Below are positions 45,648 to 55,782 of a stretch of DNA of 64,000 nt, piece by piece. The stretch is from Colwellia ponticola (GTDB lineage: Bacteria; Pseudomonadota; Gammaproteobacteria; Enterobacterales; Alteromonadaceae), in NCBI RefSeq assembly GCF_005885605.1, contig NZ_SZVP01000006.1:62001-126000 (forward strand). Direction: 5' to 3'. The translations under genes and the position numbers were made by a program. The first letter of the stretch is position 1. Each line of letters starts with the position of its first letter. Under the pieces are notes generated by a model, which did not search any database, was not told the origin of the DNA, and saw only the letters and a list, made by a program, of their open reading frames with translations.

Positions 45648-47018
45648 ATGAAAGTAAGCCAATTTTTCGATAATACGCTATTAAATAAATACAATACTAG
45701 CGGACCAAGATACACCTCTTATCCGACAGCGCTAGAGTTTCATGATGACTTTACCCATGATGACTTTATTAACGCGATAGAAAACTCACAAAACCGAGAG
45801 TTGTCACTGTACGTTCATATTCCCTTTTGTCATACGCTTTGCTATTACTGTGGTTGTAATAAGGTTATTACTCGTCATCGTGATAAAGCCGATACTTATC
45901 TTGAGTATCTAGCTCAAGAAATTGCCCTACAAGCACCACTGTTTAAAGACTATACGGTTAAACAACTCCATTGGGGTGGTGGTACACCAAGCTTTTTAAC
46001 CCACTCACAAATTACCAAACTGGTGTCTTTATTAAAAGAGAAATTTAACTTCTCTGATAATGTAGAAATGAGCATTGAAATTGATCCACGTGAAATTGAA
46101 ATGGGGCTCGCTGAACATTTATATTCATTAGGTTTTAATCGTTTGAGTTTAGGTGTACAAGATCTTGATTTGAAAGTACAACAAGCTATTAACCGGGTAC
46201 AGTCAACAGAGTTTATTGGTGACTTTATTGCCCACGCTAAAGCGGTAGGCTTTAAGTCAATTAACATTGATTTGATTTACGGCTTACCTCATCAAACGCT
46301 CGATAATTTCACTAAAACGTTAGTGAAAGCACATGAGTGGGATGTTGAGCGAATTTCACTATTTAGTTACGCCCATTTACCCAGTCGTTTTGCTGCACAG
46401 CGTAAATTACGTGACGAATGGTTACCTAATGTTGAAGAAAAATTTGCCTTAATGAAGTTAGCGATAGAAACACTTTGTGATCTTGGTTACGACTTTATTG
46501 GTATGGATCATTTTGCTAAGCCTAACGATGAGCTGGCTATTGCACAAAACAATGGCAGCTTGCATCGTAATTTTCAAGGCTATACCACTGGTGGTGACTG
46601 TGATTTATTAGGTTTAGGGGTGTCATCAATTAGCTCTATTGGCAATAGTTTTAGTCAAAATATAAAAGACCTGAAAGAATATTACCAAGCAATAACAGAA
46701 AAACAGCATGCGCTAATTAAAGGCGTAAGTTTATCTAAAGATGATATTTTGCGTGGAGAGGTTATTCAAGAATTGATGTGTAACTTGTACTTAGACAAGC
46801 ACATGATTAATGAAAAATACCGTATCAATTTTGATGAGTATTTCGCTGAAGATTTACCGTTATTAACCTCGTTTATTGACGACGGTTTATTAGAAAATAA
46901 TGAGAATTATATTAAAGTAGCGCAAAAAGCGCGTTTATTAATTCGTATTATTTGTATGAGTTTTGATGCTTATATGAAAAAACATATTAACCAACAACGC
47001 TTTTCACGCGTTATTTAA
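45648..47018 (+). CDS. hemN: Oxygen-independent coproporphyrinogen III oxidase
   Basis: Radical SAM enzyme converting coproporphyrinogen III to protoporphyrinogen IX without oxygen. 456 residues (E. coli HemN 457). The 4Fe-4S motif is C61-HTL-C65-YY-C68-G-C70 in YVHIPFCHTLCYYCGCNK, with the extra Cys typical of true HemN. LHWGGGTPSFL binds SAM, and the start SGPRYTSYPTALEF is the HemN-specific N-terminus. This separates it from HemW-like relatives. Confidence 0.95.
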   Translation: MKVSQFFDNTLLNKYNTSGPRYTSYPTALEFHDDFTHDDFINAIENSQNRELSLYVHIPFCHTLCYYCGCNKVITRHRDKADTYLEYLAQEIALQAPLFKDYTVKQLHWGGGTPSFLTHSQITKLVSLLKEKFNFSDNVEMSIEIDPREIEMGLAEHLYSLGFNRLSLGVQDLDLKVQQAINRVQSTEFIGDFIAHAKAVGFKSINIDLIYGLPHQTLDNFTKTLVKAHEWDVERISLFSYAHLPSRFAAQRKLRDEWLPNVEEKFALMKLAIETLCDLGYDFIGMDHFAKPNDELAIAQNNGSLHRNFQGYTTGGDCDLLGLGVSSISSIGNSFSQNIKDLKEYYQAITEKQHALIKGVSLSKDDILRGEVIQELMCNLYLDKHMINEKYRINFDEYFAEDLPLLTSFIDDGLLENNENYIKVAQKARLLIRIICMSFDAYMKKHINQQRFSRVI

Positions 47019-47137
47019 GCTCGTCAATCATAGGCAGGATTAATCCCAGGTTGCTCAAAGTCGCTCTAGGGTTAATCTTGTTTCTACCTCATATAACTCA
47101 CTATCGTTTGTTTTTACTTGCTAAAGGCGATGAGTAA

Positions 47138-47389
47138 TCAACTTTCCAATAGCGGCTGTAGCATTCCCTCTAAGCCATTGAGTTTTACCTCATACATTAA
47201 CGCCATTTGTTGCCCTAGTTTACCTTCAGGAAAACCCTGGCCATGAAACCAAACTAAGTAAGGTTCAGGCAATTGTAATAGTTTTCTACCGGCATATTTG
47301 CCAAAAGGCATGGTTTGATTGATGGCTTCAATAAGGGCTTGTTGATCGTTTAACAAATGACATCCTGTATTAGGTACTGACTCTGTCAT
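47138..47389 (-). CDS. DUF3820 family protein
   Basis: 83 residues, minus strand between hemN and the next gene. MPFGKYAGRKLLQLPEPYLVWF and GFPEGKLGQQMALMYEVK are the DUF3820 signature (a family sometimes called putative quorum-sensing-regulated virulence factor). Function unknown. Confidence 0.82.
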   Translation of the reverse strand: MTESVPNTGCHLLNDQQALIEAINQTMPFGKYAGRKLLQLPEPYLVWFHGQGFPEGKLGQQMALMYEVKLNGLEGMLQPLLES

Positions 47390-47490
47390 ATTAATGACAT
47401 ATTAAAATCACAAAAGTTTCATAAGCGCTCATTATACTGCTCCTATCTTAAAAGGTTAACTTAACCTTATTAATTAATGTAGGGATAAAG

Positions 47491-48603
47491 ATGACTATTA
47501 TTAGAAAACGCAGTGCTGATCACCATGCTCATTTGCCTGGTAATGTACGCGATAATCAATATATTTTAGCTGAGTTTAGTTTAACTGATGCGCTATTTCA
47601 GCAGTTTTCAGGAAAATACAGTGAGTTAAAACCACAGCCTTATTATGATTTATATCAGTGTCTTGCTGATGTTTTTTTTAAGTTAACTGATGAAGTAGCG
47701 CTTGATAATTGCCAGTTTATTGCGAACGATAAATTAGCTCGAGTACGCTACAGTCAAGAAATGCATCAATGGCAAACCAATCAACAAATTCTATTTTATT
47801 ATAGCCCCGAAAAGCATCACCTTAAAAAGTCATTTTTTGATGGCAGTAAAAGAGCACGCAAAATTTGCTTATTGTTTTTAGCAACGGGCAATGACATTCG
47901 AGTTAATGCGGCCAGCTTTCATCATAAGGTCAGTCAAGTAGTCGAGCAGTTTTGTCAAAAAATAAACATAGCAACTAGCGATATTCGCCTAAGAGATCAT
48001 CAGCATATTACTTATGATTTATTTGCTAAGCAAAAGGGCTGTACAACCAGCCAGGTTCATCAACTACGTGAAATTAATAAACGTTACGCCAGTCAAAATG
48101 TAACCATACCAAGCCAGCATAGTGCCTTAAATTATGCCGTGGTTACCTTAAATATAACTAATGAATTATTGAAGAAAGTAGAAATAGATAGTCATTCAAC
48201 AGACCCTTACAATCCTTTATATACTTATTTAACGGATAGTTTTACCAAGGTTGCCAAGCAGTATAATTTGAACAATGGTGCGTTAATTGCCAATGGTTTA
48301 GTACCGATTGTGAGGTACAGTATCCACGATATTGTTTCGCGGGTAGGGGAGTTACAAATGCTAGGCTATAATCCTGAGCAAAGCCCATGTGGCTTAGTGA
48401 GTAAATGGAATGCGGCAGAATTAACCGATAATGTACAGTTGATATTTGTCGCCACCCCAGAAAATAACAATGAACATGGCTTTGGTCGTTTTTTAAATCA
48501 AATTGAACAAGCAATTACCTTAATGGCAGAGGAGCTTGCCATTGAGCCAAGCAAAGAAGAGATTGTGGTTAGATTTCATCAGCACTTGGCATACCATTTT
48601 TAA
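47491..48603 (+). CDS. Hypothetical protein with an internal tandem duplication (370 residues, DUF3083-like)
   Basis: I do not recognise a characterised family; DUF3083 of marine gammaproteobacteria is a possibility from memory. The protein consists of two related halves (about 25-175 and 208-370). YDLYQCLADVFFKL with QFIANDKLARVRYS in the first matches NPLYTYLTDSFTKV with ALIANGLVPIVRYS in the second. Later FYYSPEKHH and LLFLATGNDI correspond to LGYNPEQSP and LIFVATPENN, each followed by a helix and a conserved His near the end. No signal peptide. Probably a cytosolic pseudo-dimer. Confidence 0.75.
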   Translation: MTIIRKRSADHHAHLPGNVRDNQYILAEFSLTDALFQQFSGKYSELKPQPYYDLYQCLADVFFKLTDEVALDNCQFIANDKLARVRYSQEMHQWQTNQQILFYYSPEKHHLKKSFFDGSKRARKICLLFLATGNDIRVNAASFHHKVSQVVEQFCQKINIATSDIRLRDHQHITYDLFAKQKGCTTSQVHQLREINKRYASQNVTIPSQHSALNYAVVTLNITNELLKKVEIDSHSTDPYNPLYTYLTDSFTKVAKQYNLNNGALIANGLVPIVRYSIHDIVSRVGELQMLGYNPEQSPCGLVSKWNAAELTDNVQLIFVATPENNNEHGFGRFLNQIEQAITLMAEELAIEPSKEEIVVRFHQHLAYHF

Positions 48604-48668
48604 ACGTTTTGGTAACCAAGCTATCTTAAAACTTTGCTCAGTGGCTTACTTTAGGAAATCTTAGCAAA

Positions 48669-49241
48669 TTATACCGGTTGAGGGCGCTTTTGTAACTTTC
48701 GTTGTAGTGTCCTTCTATGCATACCAAGCTGTCTAGCCGTTGCTGAAATGTTGCCTTGGTTTACCTTTAGTACCTGTTGAATATGTTGCCATTCAACTTG
48801 CTCTGCTGATAATGTTTGTTCGGTTAGTTGATCAACTTCAATAACGTCAGCTTTACTACCCTTTAGTGTTGCCAGTAGTGTTTTACTATCTACCGGTTTA
48901 GACAAATAGTCATCTGCTCCTAGCTTTATTGCGTCAACCGCTGTGGCAATGCTGGCAAAACCGGTGAGTAATATAATTCGGCTGTTTGGCCGCAATTTAC
49001 GTAGCGGTGTGATAATTGATAGCGTATTTTCCTCAACTAACTTCATATCCAGTAAAATATAGTCAGGAGTGTATCGATGGCAGGCTAACAAGGCATCACT
49101 ATTATTATCAACTTGTACACAGTCAAAGCCATATTTAGTTAAACGCCGGTTCAGTGTATTAGCAAAAATAATATCATCTTCTACGATTAATAGTTTTGAT
49201 GTTGTGGGTTTTATTGCCGGTGTCGCTGCGTGAGTCATCAT
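48669..49241 (-). CDS. RegA/PrrA/ActR-type response regulator
   Basis: 190 residues; ATG at 49241 (a second ATG follows directly). Receiver domain with EDD at 21-23, phospho-acceptor D65 (DYILLDMKL) and Lys in YLSKPVDS. No sigma-54 domain. The C-terminal Fis-type helix-turn-helix (VNQGNISATARQLGMHRRTL) is the conserved RegA/PrrA DNA-binding region. Downstream of, and partner to, the RegB-like kinase; in proteobacteria this pair controls redox-responsive genes of respiration and energy metabolism. Confidence 0.88.
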   Translation of the reverse strand: MMTHAATPAIKPTTSKLLIVEDDIIFANTLNRRLTKYGFDCVQVDNNSDALLACHRYTPDYILLDMKLVEENTLSIITPLRKLRPNSRIILLTGFASIATAVDAIKLGADDYLSKPVDSKTLLATLKGSKADVIEVDQLTEQTLSAEQVEWQHIQQVLKVNQGNISATARQLGMHRRTLQRKLQKRPQPV

Positions 49242-49255
49242 TACTCTCTTCTCGT

Positions 49256-50497
49256 TTACGTTGATGAAATCGGGATGCTCAGGGTCACAAGCGCACCACC
49301 ATCTTGATGGTTGGTTAAGGCTAATTTACCCCCTAGACGCTCTAAACTGGCATGACTTAACAAAACGGCCATGCCAAAACCTTGCTCGCTATTCACAGGC
49401 TTTACGCCTAATTCTTTAAGTTTTTTTAACGTAAAGCCTTTACCGTAATCACGAATAGTAAATTGCCAGTTGTCATTAATAACTTCGCTGGTGAGACTCA
49501 GCGTTTTACTGTTATTGGCTTTACTGGCTCTGATAGCATTATTAATTAAATTGATAATGGCTGGTATTAAGGCAGCATCAGTATTAATAGTGATATTTTT
49601 ACTGTTTTCGTCATTATTCTTTACTAATTGCAAGTTTATTTCGGGATTATTAATCCTAACATTATCGGTTATTTCAACAAATAAATCGTCACAATTAGCG
49701 ATTTTAATCACTTGCTCTTTGATATCGAAAACCATAGCGCGAAAGTCAGATAAACTGTCTCGACAGCGTGCTAGCTGACTTTGTATATCGAGTATAATTT
49801 CATTGTCAGGGAAGTCTTCACTGAGTTCATCGGCAAGTAATTGTACTGTGGCAATCGGGGTCGCTAGTTGATGAGTTACCTGCGCAGAAGCGACGCCGAG
49901 TGAGGTGACTTTTTCTTGTTTTAATAAGTTTTCACGATAAGCGGCAATAGCCAGCTCTTGTTGATTAATGCTGCGCGCCATTTTACCTACCACAATAGCT
50001 ACGACTAAAGCGGAAAACAAAAAGTTGATACCCATACCAATAAAGTGACCTTGCATATTACCGTGCATAACGCTCATGGGTAATGCCCATAATAAAATGC
50101 TATAAGAGGTAATAGCTAATGAAGCGACTATAGCCAGCAACAAAGGTGTTAAAGTGACCGCGGCTATTGCGATAGGGATGAGTAATAACGAAACAAAAGC
50201 ATTAGTAGCGCCACCACTAAAAAATAGCAGTAACGACAAAAAAATAATATCAGCACATATTTGTACTAGTATTGCTTTTTGGCTCGATTTTTTATCACTG
50301 ACATGGTTATGGTAAAAGTAACTGCTTATAGTAAATAGTATTTCTAAACTAATAACGCTGAACAAAGGTATCCAAGGCAGTTGATAAGCTAAACCTACAT
50401 TGACAAATAAAATTAATAATAGTTGAATGATGATGGCAATACAGCGCAGCGCAATAATCACCTGTATTTGACTGGTTCTTTTGAAAAATTGTGACAT
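49256..50497 (-). CDS. RegB/PrrB-type redox sensor histidine kinase
   Basis: 413 residues with six membrane helices (about 11-175). GGATNAF (95-101) sits where RegB has its quinone-binding GGxxNPF loop, with Pro replaced by Ala. H209 in AQVTHQLATPIATVQLLADE is the phospho-acceptor. C245 in SQLARCRDSLSDF corresponds to the redox-active Cys of RegB's dimerisation interface. The ATPase domain has NLINNAIRA, DYGKGF and GFGMAVLLSH. The stop is 14 bases before the regulator's ATG, so they form one operon. Confidence 0.87.
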   Translation of the reverse strand: MSQFFKRTSQIQVIIALRCIAIIIQLLLILFVNVGLAYQLPWIPLFSVISLEILFTISSYFYHNHVSDKKSSQKAILVQICADIIFLSLLLFFSGGATNAFVSLLLIPIAIAAVTLTPLLLAIVASLAITSYSILLWALPMSVMHGNMQGHFIGMGINFLFSALVVAIVVGKMARSINQQELAIAAYRENLLKQEKVTSLGVASAQVTHQLATPIATVQLLADELSEDFPDNEIILDIQSQLARCRDSLSDFRAMVFDIKEQVIKIANCDDLFVEITDNVRINNPEINLQLVKNNDENSKNITINTDAALIPAIINLINNAIRASKANNSKTLSLTSEVINDNWQFTIRDYGKGFTLKKLKELGVKPVNSEQGFGMAVLLSHASLERLGGKLALTNHQDGGALVTLSIPISST

Positions 50498-50768
50498 ATA
50501 TTTCTTAGCAACTAAATAGGCGTATAATGTTTGGATTATGTAAATATCAGCGATAGTTCCGATAATGCCAAACGGATGAATTTTCGCGAAGTGATCTATT
50601 CATTGACCCACTTGGTATTACATCAATAAATCAACAAACATCTTAGCTTATTTATTAAGGTAAAAGACTGAGATAAACCATTAAACCTACATTCATTAAA
50701 CATAACTTGATTAAATCTTCCTCGGTTAAAATAAGCTTAATGAGTATACATTGAATAAGGCAGTAAAC

Positions 50769-51323
50769 ATGACAACGCAACTTAAAGAACAGTCATCAAC
50801 AGTAGCAACGCTAGCAGGAGGTTGTTTTTGGTGTATAGAAAGTGCTTTTAACAGTGTTAAAGGTATTATAACGGCTAAATCAGGTTATATGGGTGGGCAT
50901 AGTACAGAGCCTACTTATGAAGAAGTCTGTAGCGGTAGTAGTGGCCATGCCGAAGTAGTGCAACTACACTTTGATAACCAAGTGATTAGCTACAGAGAAA
51001 TATTAGAAATATTTTTTAGTTTGCACAACCCAACACAACTCAATCGCCAAGGTAATGATATTGGCACCCAGTATCGTTCAGAAATATTTACCCATGATGC
51101 CGAGCAACAGGCGCTAGCCGAACAGATTATTAACGAGATTAATCAACAACAGTTGTTTGACGATGCTATTGTTACCCAAGTTAGCCCTGCAGTGACTTTT
51201 TATTGTGGTGAAGATTATCATCAAGAGTATTTTAAAAATAATCCAGAAAACCAATATTGTCAGGCAGTGGTATCACCAAAATTGGCTAAGTTTAGAAAAA
51301 CTTTTGTCGCCAAATTAAAATAA
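50769..51323 (+). CDS. msrA: Peptide-methionine (S)-S-oxide reductase
   Basis: Reduces methionine-S-sulfoxide in oxidised proteins. 184 residues from the ATG at 50769 with AAGG nine bases upstream; a TTG six codons earlier is less likely. The catalytic motif GGCFWC has Cys19; KSGYMGGHSTEPTYEEVCSG and SGHAEVV are typical, as is YHQEYF near the end. A further Cys (NQYCQAV) can serve as resolving residue. No MsrB domain is fused. Confidence 0.93.
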   Translation: MTTQLKEQSSTVATLAGGCFWCIESAFNSVKGIITAKSGYMGGHSTEPTYEEVCSGSSGHAEVVQLHFDNQVISYREILEIFFSLHNPTQLNRQGNDIGTQYRSEIFTHDAEQQALAEQIINEINQQQLFDDAIVTQVSPAVTFYCGEDYHQEYFKNNPENQYCQAVVSPKLAKFRKTFVAKLK

Positions 51324-51348
51324 GCTATATGAGCATAAGCGAGACATT

Positions 51349-51383
51349 AAAAAAGTGACAAAACATCAGTTTTGTCACTTTTT
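51349..51383. terminator. Bidirectional terminator between msrA and nadC
   Basis: AAAAAGTGACAAAAC and GTTTTGTCACTTTTT form a near-perfect hairpin with T runs on both strands, between the two convergent stops. Confidence 0.85.
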
Positions 51384-51432
51384 ATTATTTATATATTACT
51401 TATCTTTTAATAATATATTATTTATCCAGTGT

Positions 51433-52353
<921 letters not shown>

Positions 52354-52356
52354 CTA

Positions 52357-52878
52357 TTACAGGGGATCCCGTAAGATTAATTGTTTACCGGTTTGATAAA
52401 AATCGACTTGTTTTAATGCGCTCATACCTAAGAGTATTTCATCTGTTTTCATTGCCGGGTTAATGTGAGCAGCAACATTATACAAGAAAATGTTGCCTAA
52501 GCTCAATTGGGTAATTTCAGTTTGATAGACAGTAACACTACCATTGGCCGTTTGTACCCGATAACTCCCTTTCGCGACTAAACCTAATTGCTCTGCTATA
52601 TGAGCCGGAATTGACACCTGTGTTGCGCCAGTATCAAGTAAAAAGGTGACGGGGTTTTCATTTATCGTACCGCGAGCAACATAATGACCTTGTCTGTTTT
52701 GAGCTAAAATTACTTCGGCTTGACCACTTTGTGTTAAGCGTACTTCGGGCTGACTGTTGGGGTTATATTGACTATCAAGTACGTCTTGAAAAACAAACAT
52801 TAATAAAGCTAAAGCTATTATCCAGGCTAGCCAAACGAATATTCTTGCTATTTTGTTTGTTGGGTCAACTTCAGTCAT
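52357..52878 (-). CDS. Retropepsin-like aspartic protease, membrane anchored (clan AA)
   Basis: 173 residues. One N-terminal membrane helix (ARIFVWLAWIIALALLMFVF), then a single-domain aspartic protease with FLLDTGATQVSIP (catalytic D82) and a flap-like region; the end LGMSALKQVDFYQTGKQLIL is typical of the TIGR02281 type. Presumably acts as a homodimer on the periplasmic side. In one operon with nadC. The substrate is unknown. Confidence 0.83.
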   Translation of the reverse strand: MTEVDPTNKIARIFVWLAWIIALALLMFVFQDVLDSQYNPNSQPEVRLTQSGQAEVILAQNRQGHYVARGTINENPVTFLLDTGATQVSIPAHIAEQLGLVAKGSYRVQTANGSVTVYQTEITQLSLGNIFLYNVAAHINPAMKTDEILLGMSALKQVDFYQTGKQLILRDPL

Positions 52879-52958
52879 ACTAACAGCCTCTATAATAGGT
52901 CAATATTGCTACGCCTATATCTTAATTACATCTAACAACATTATAAAATGAGTAGCCT

Positions 52959-53528
52959 ATGTATTCTATTTCTGCTGGCTGGTTAACACAAGCACAGCAT
53001 TTACCCTCGCCGCACTTTACACCGCGCGCACTAGATGAAGAAATTAATTTACTTATTGTTCATAATATTTCACTGCCGGCCGGACAATTTGGTGGTTGTT
53101 ATATTAGTGACTTGTTTTTGGGACAGCTTGATTGCAATGCTCATGCTAGCTTTAATGATTTACAAGGCGTTGAAGTGTCGGCGCATTGTCTGATTCGCCG
53201 TGATGGTAGTGTTATTCAATATGTTTCTTTTAATGATAAAGCTTGGCATGCCGGTATTTCATCATTCAACCAAAGACCGTGTTGTAATGATTATTCTATT
53301 GGTATTGAATTAGAGGGTACAGACGATATACCTTACACCACAGAGCAATATCAACAATTAAGCGCATTAACGTTTTGTTTACAGCATAAATTTCCTGCTA
53401 TTATCATTGATAATGTTGTCGGTCACTGTGATGTTGCTCCTGGAAGAAAAACCGATCCTGGGCCGGCATTTGATTGGCAATACTTTCGTCAGTGTTTAAC
53501 TGAACAATCGATAAGGATTAACACCTAA
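52959..53528 (+). CDS. ampD: 1,6-anhydro-N-acetylmuramyl-L-alanine amidase
   Basis: Cytosolic zinc amidase recycling anhydromuropeptides; 189 residues (E. coli 183). Zn ligands are visible in LIVHNISLPAGQFGG and VGHCDVAPGRKTDPGPAFDW, and SAHCLIRRDGSVIQYV and DYSIGIELEG complete the amidase_2 fold. In bacteria with AmpR/AmpC its loss induces beta-lactamase. The ampE start is one base after the stop, so the two are coupled. Confidence 0.95.
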   Translation: MYSISAGWLTQAQHLPSPHFTPRALDEEINLLIVHNISLPAGQFGGCYISDLFLGQLDCNAHASFNDLQGVEVSAHCLIRRDGSVIQYVSFNDKAWHAGISSFNQRPCCNDYSIGIELEGTDDIPYTTEQYQQLSALTFCLQHKFPAIIIDNVVGHCDVAPGRKTDPGPAFDWQYFRQCLTEQSIRINT

Positions 53529-53529
53529 C

Positions 53530-54474
53530 ATGAGTTTATTAAGTCTATTAATTGCATTGGCGGTAGAGCGCTCCTTATCTACCCAAGCATTTCGATTTAG
53601 CTTTTATTACCAGCACTACCAACATTTTTTTAGTAAAAATTTCACGGCTAAACAAGGGAAAGTGGCCAGTGCTATCTTTATTCTTTTACCGGTACTAGCG
53701 ATATTCTTAGTAGTAGATACCATTGATAACCCAGTATTTGAGTTAGTTTTCTCTACGTTAATACTGATTGTTTGCTTTGGTTGTAATATCACTCGAACAC
53801 GTTATAAAAACTACCTCTACTCAGCCTTTAAAGGTGAGCACACCACCACTAAAATGCATCACCAACAGTTATTATCCGATAAAAACTTGCCTGATATAGG
53901 TTTTGGTCAAGCACTCGTTTGGTTAAATTACCGCTACTATATCGCCATTATGTTGTACTTTACTGTCTTTGGTGCTGCTGGAGCCGTATTTTATCGTTTA
54001 TTAACGAGTGTTATTGAAGATAAAAAATCAGCTTGTATAGCACAAAACTTTGCAACAGCCTCTACCGAGCATAGCGAAGTAGAGACTAATGTTACTGCTG
54101 AGGAAGAAGATTTAACCAATCAGCCAAAAACAGCGGATCAAGAGAAGATAAATCCAACGATACTAAGTGGCTGTCAAAATCATCACGATGTACTCTTTTG
54201 GGCAGATTGGCTGCCTGTGCGTATTGCTTCGTTTGGTTATGTGTTTGTAGGGCACTTTTCCAAAGCCATGCCTGTGTGGTTAGAAAGCTTGTTTGATAAT
54301 AAAAAGCCAACGCATCAAGTGTTAATAACAGTAGCAGAAAGCTCAGAAGATATTATCGTTAATAAAGACGACTGTACCGAAGAGCCTTGTTTGCTCGTTA
54401 GGCTGGCAAAACGCAATGTGCTATTCGTCTTCGCAGTTATTTCGATATTAACCCTAGTAGGTTTGATTAATTAG
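53530..54474 (+). CDS. ampE: Inner-membrane protein AmpE
   Basis: 314 residues (E. coli AmpE 284) with about four membrane helices. Starts MSLLSLLIALAVERSL; RYYIAIMLYFTVFGAAGAVF and RIASFGYVFVGHFSKAMPVW are typical of the CobD/CbiB-like AmpE family. An acidic hydrophilic loop (about 175-215) is longer than in E. coli. Proposed role with AmpD in sensing or transporting muropeptides; mechanism not settled. Confidence 0.88.
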   Translation: MSLLSLLIALAVERSLSTQAFRFSFYYQHYQHFFSKNFTAKQGKVASAIFILLPVLAIFLVVDTIDNPVFELVFSTLILIVCFGCNITRTRYKNYLYSAFKGEHTTTKMHHQQLLSDKNLPDIGFGQALVWLNYRYYIAIMLYFTVFGAAGAVFYRLLTSVIEDKKSACIAQNFATASTEHSEVETNVTAEEEDLTNQPKTADQEKINPTILSGCQNHHDVLFWADWLPVRIASFGYVFVGHFSKAMPVWLESLFDNKKPTHQVLITVAESSEDIIVNKDDCTEEPCLLVRLAKRNVLFVFAVISILTLVGLIN

Positions 54475-54876
54475 CCTACTGTTCACGTTGAGATATAGGT
54501 GAGCGGGTAAACAGCATTACAAGACATTCACCTTATCTACATATCAGTATATTGTTAGTACCCACTTAGCACAGGTATTTGTTTCGTGGGTAATTCTTCT
54601 TAAAATAAATGGTAAGACCAATCTGTTTTTTTGCTTGAATAGCTAAAAAACATACCATTTTATCGTATAAAAACCTTGCGTAAATACTAGCCATAGACTA
54701 AATTTACTTGTCAAAAGTCGCTTTTTTTGTTATTTTATTACCTAGGAAAAGCAATGGTCTTACCAATTTACCAAATATTTCACTGGTGCTTATCGATTGT
54801 TTTTTAGGCGTTGAGTTAAGTGGTTTATGCTTTTTATTGTTTTTTAACCGTAGGGATAGCTTGCTAAATCAATTTT
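54475..54876. promoter_or_regulatory. pdhR control region with two PdhR-like operators
   Basis: 402 bases without a gene. TGGTAAGACCA (54610-54620) and TGGTCTTACCA (54755-54765) each fit the PdhR core TGGT-N3-ACCA known from E. coli (AATTGGTaagACCAATT); the second is 112 bases before the pdhR ATG. They suggest autorepression relieved by pyruvate. The two sites are 145 bases apart, which could allow looping. Confidence 0.7.
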
Positions 54877-55668
54877 ATGAATGCCAACGTAACGATAAAA
54901 AAACCATTGCAGGCATCAACATGCGCTGCGCGAGTTAAGCCGAAGAAATTAGCAGATATTATTTTAGCTCAACTTGAGGCGATGATAATTGAAGGTAGTT
55001 TACAACCCGGGGAAAAGTTATTACCTGAACGTGAACTTGCTTTGCAATTTGAAGTCTCAAGACCATCATTACGAGAAGCAATACAAAAACTCGAAGCCAA
55101 AGGACTGGTCACGCGTAAGCAAGGCGGTGGTACTTTCGTTTGTCAAAACCTATTAAGTGGTTTTTCTGATCCACTGTTTGAATTGATGTCGAATAATAGT
55201 GAATCACAATTTGATTTATTAGAGTTTCGTCATGGTATTGAAGGTATGGCGTCGTATTATGCTGCTATGCGAGGTACGCCAGCAGATTTTGAACAAATTC
55301 GCGTTAAACATGATGAAATAGGTACCAGTCAGTTAGAAGACGACTATAGTGGAGAAGCAGCAGCGGTGGTTGAGTTTCATTTAGCCATATGTGCTGCATC
55401 ACATAATGCGGTGATATTACAGTCGGCTCGAAGTATGTCGTCATTACTCGCTGACAATATCGAACAAAACTTAACAGTACTAGCAAAACGTCCTGATATA
55501 TTTAGCAGGATTACCAATTACAGAAAACGTTTACTCGATGCCATTATCAGTGGTCAACCCCAAAAAGCTTGGGGAGCTAGTCACAGACATTTAGCATTTA
55601 TTGAAGAAGTGTTATTGAAGTTAACACAAGAAAACAGTCGCATGGAAAGATCAATGCGACGCATGTAA
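54877..55668 (+). CDS. pdhR: Pyruvate dehydrogenase complex repressor (GntR/FadR family)
   Basis: 263 residues (E. coli PdhR 254). N-terminal winged helix: GEKLLPERELALQFEVSRPS, then LREAIQKLEAKGLVTRKQGG. C-terminal FCD effector domain with LLEFRHGIEGMASYYAAMRG and SHRHLAFIEEVLLKL. It binds pyruvate and represses its own operon in E. coli. Lies upstream of aceE-aceF-lpdA in the same direction, in the conserved order. Confidence 0.94.
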   Translation: MNANVTIKKPLQASTCAARVKPKKLADIILAQLEAMIIEGSLQPGEKLLPERELALQFEVSRPSLREAIQKLEAKGLVTRKQGGGTFVCQNLLSGFSDPLFELMSNNSESQFDLLEFRHGIEGMASYYAAMRGTPADFEQIRVKHDEIGTSQLEDDYSGEAAAVVEFHLAICAASHNAVILQSARSMSSLLADNIEQNLTVLAKRPDIFSRITNYRKRLLDAIISGQPQKAWGASHRHLAFIEEVLLKLTQENSRMERSMRRM

Positions 55669-55782
55669 AAAATTATGCGCCAAGCGCAAATAACCAGAAA
55701 AAAATTAACGTATCTACATTACACATAGTTAAACATTAATTTTAAACATTTACTAAAAATAAAGTATTGGAGACTAAACAAT

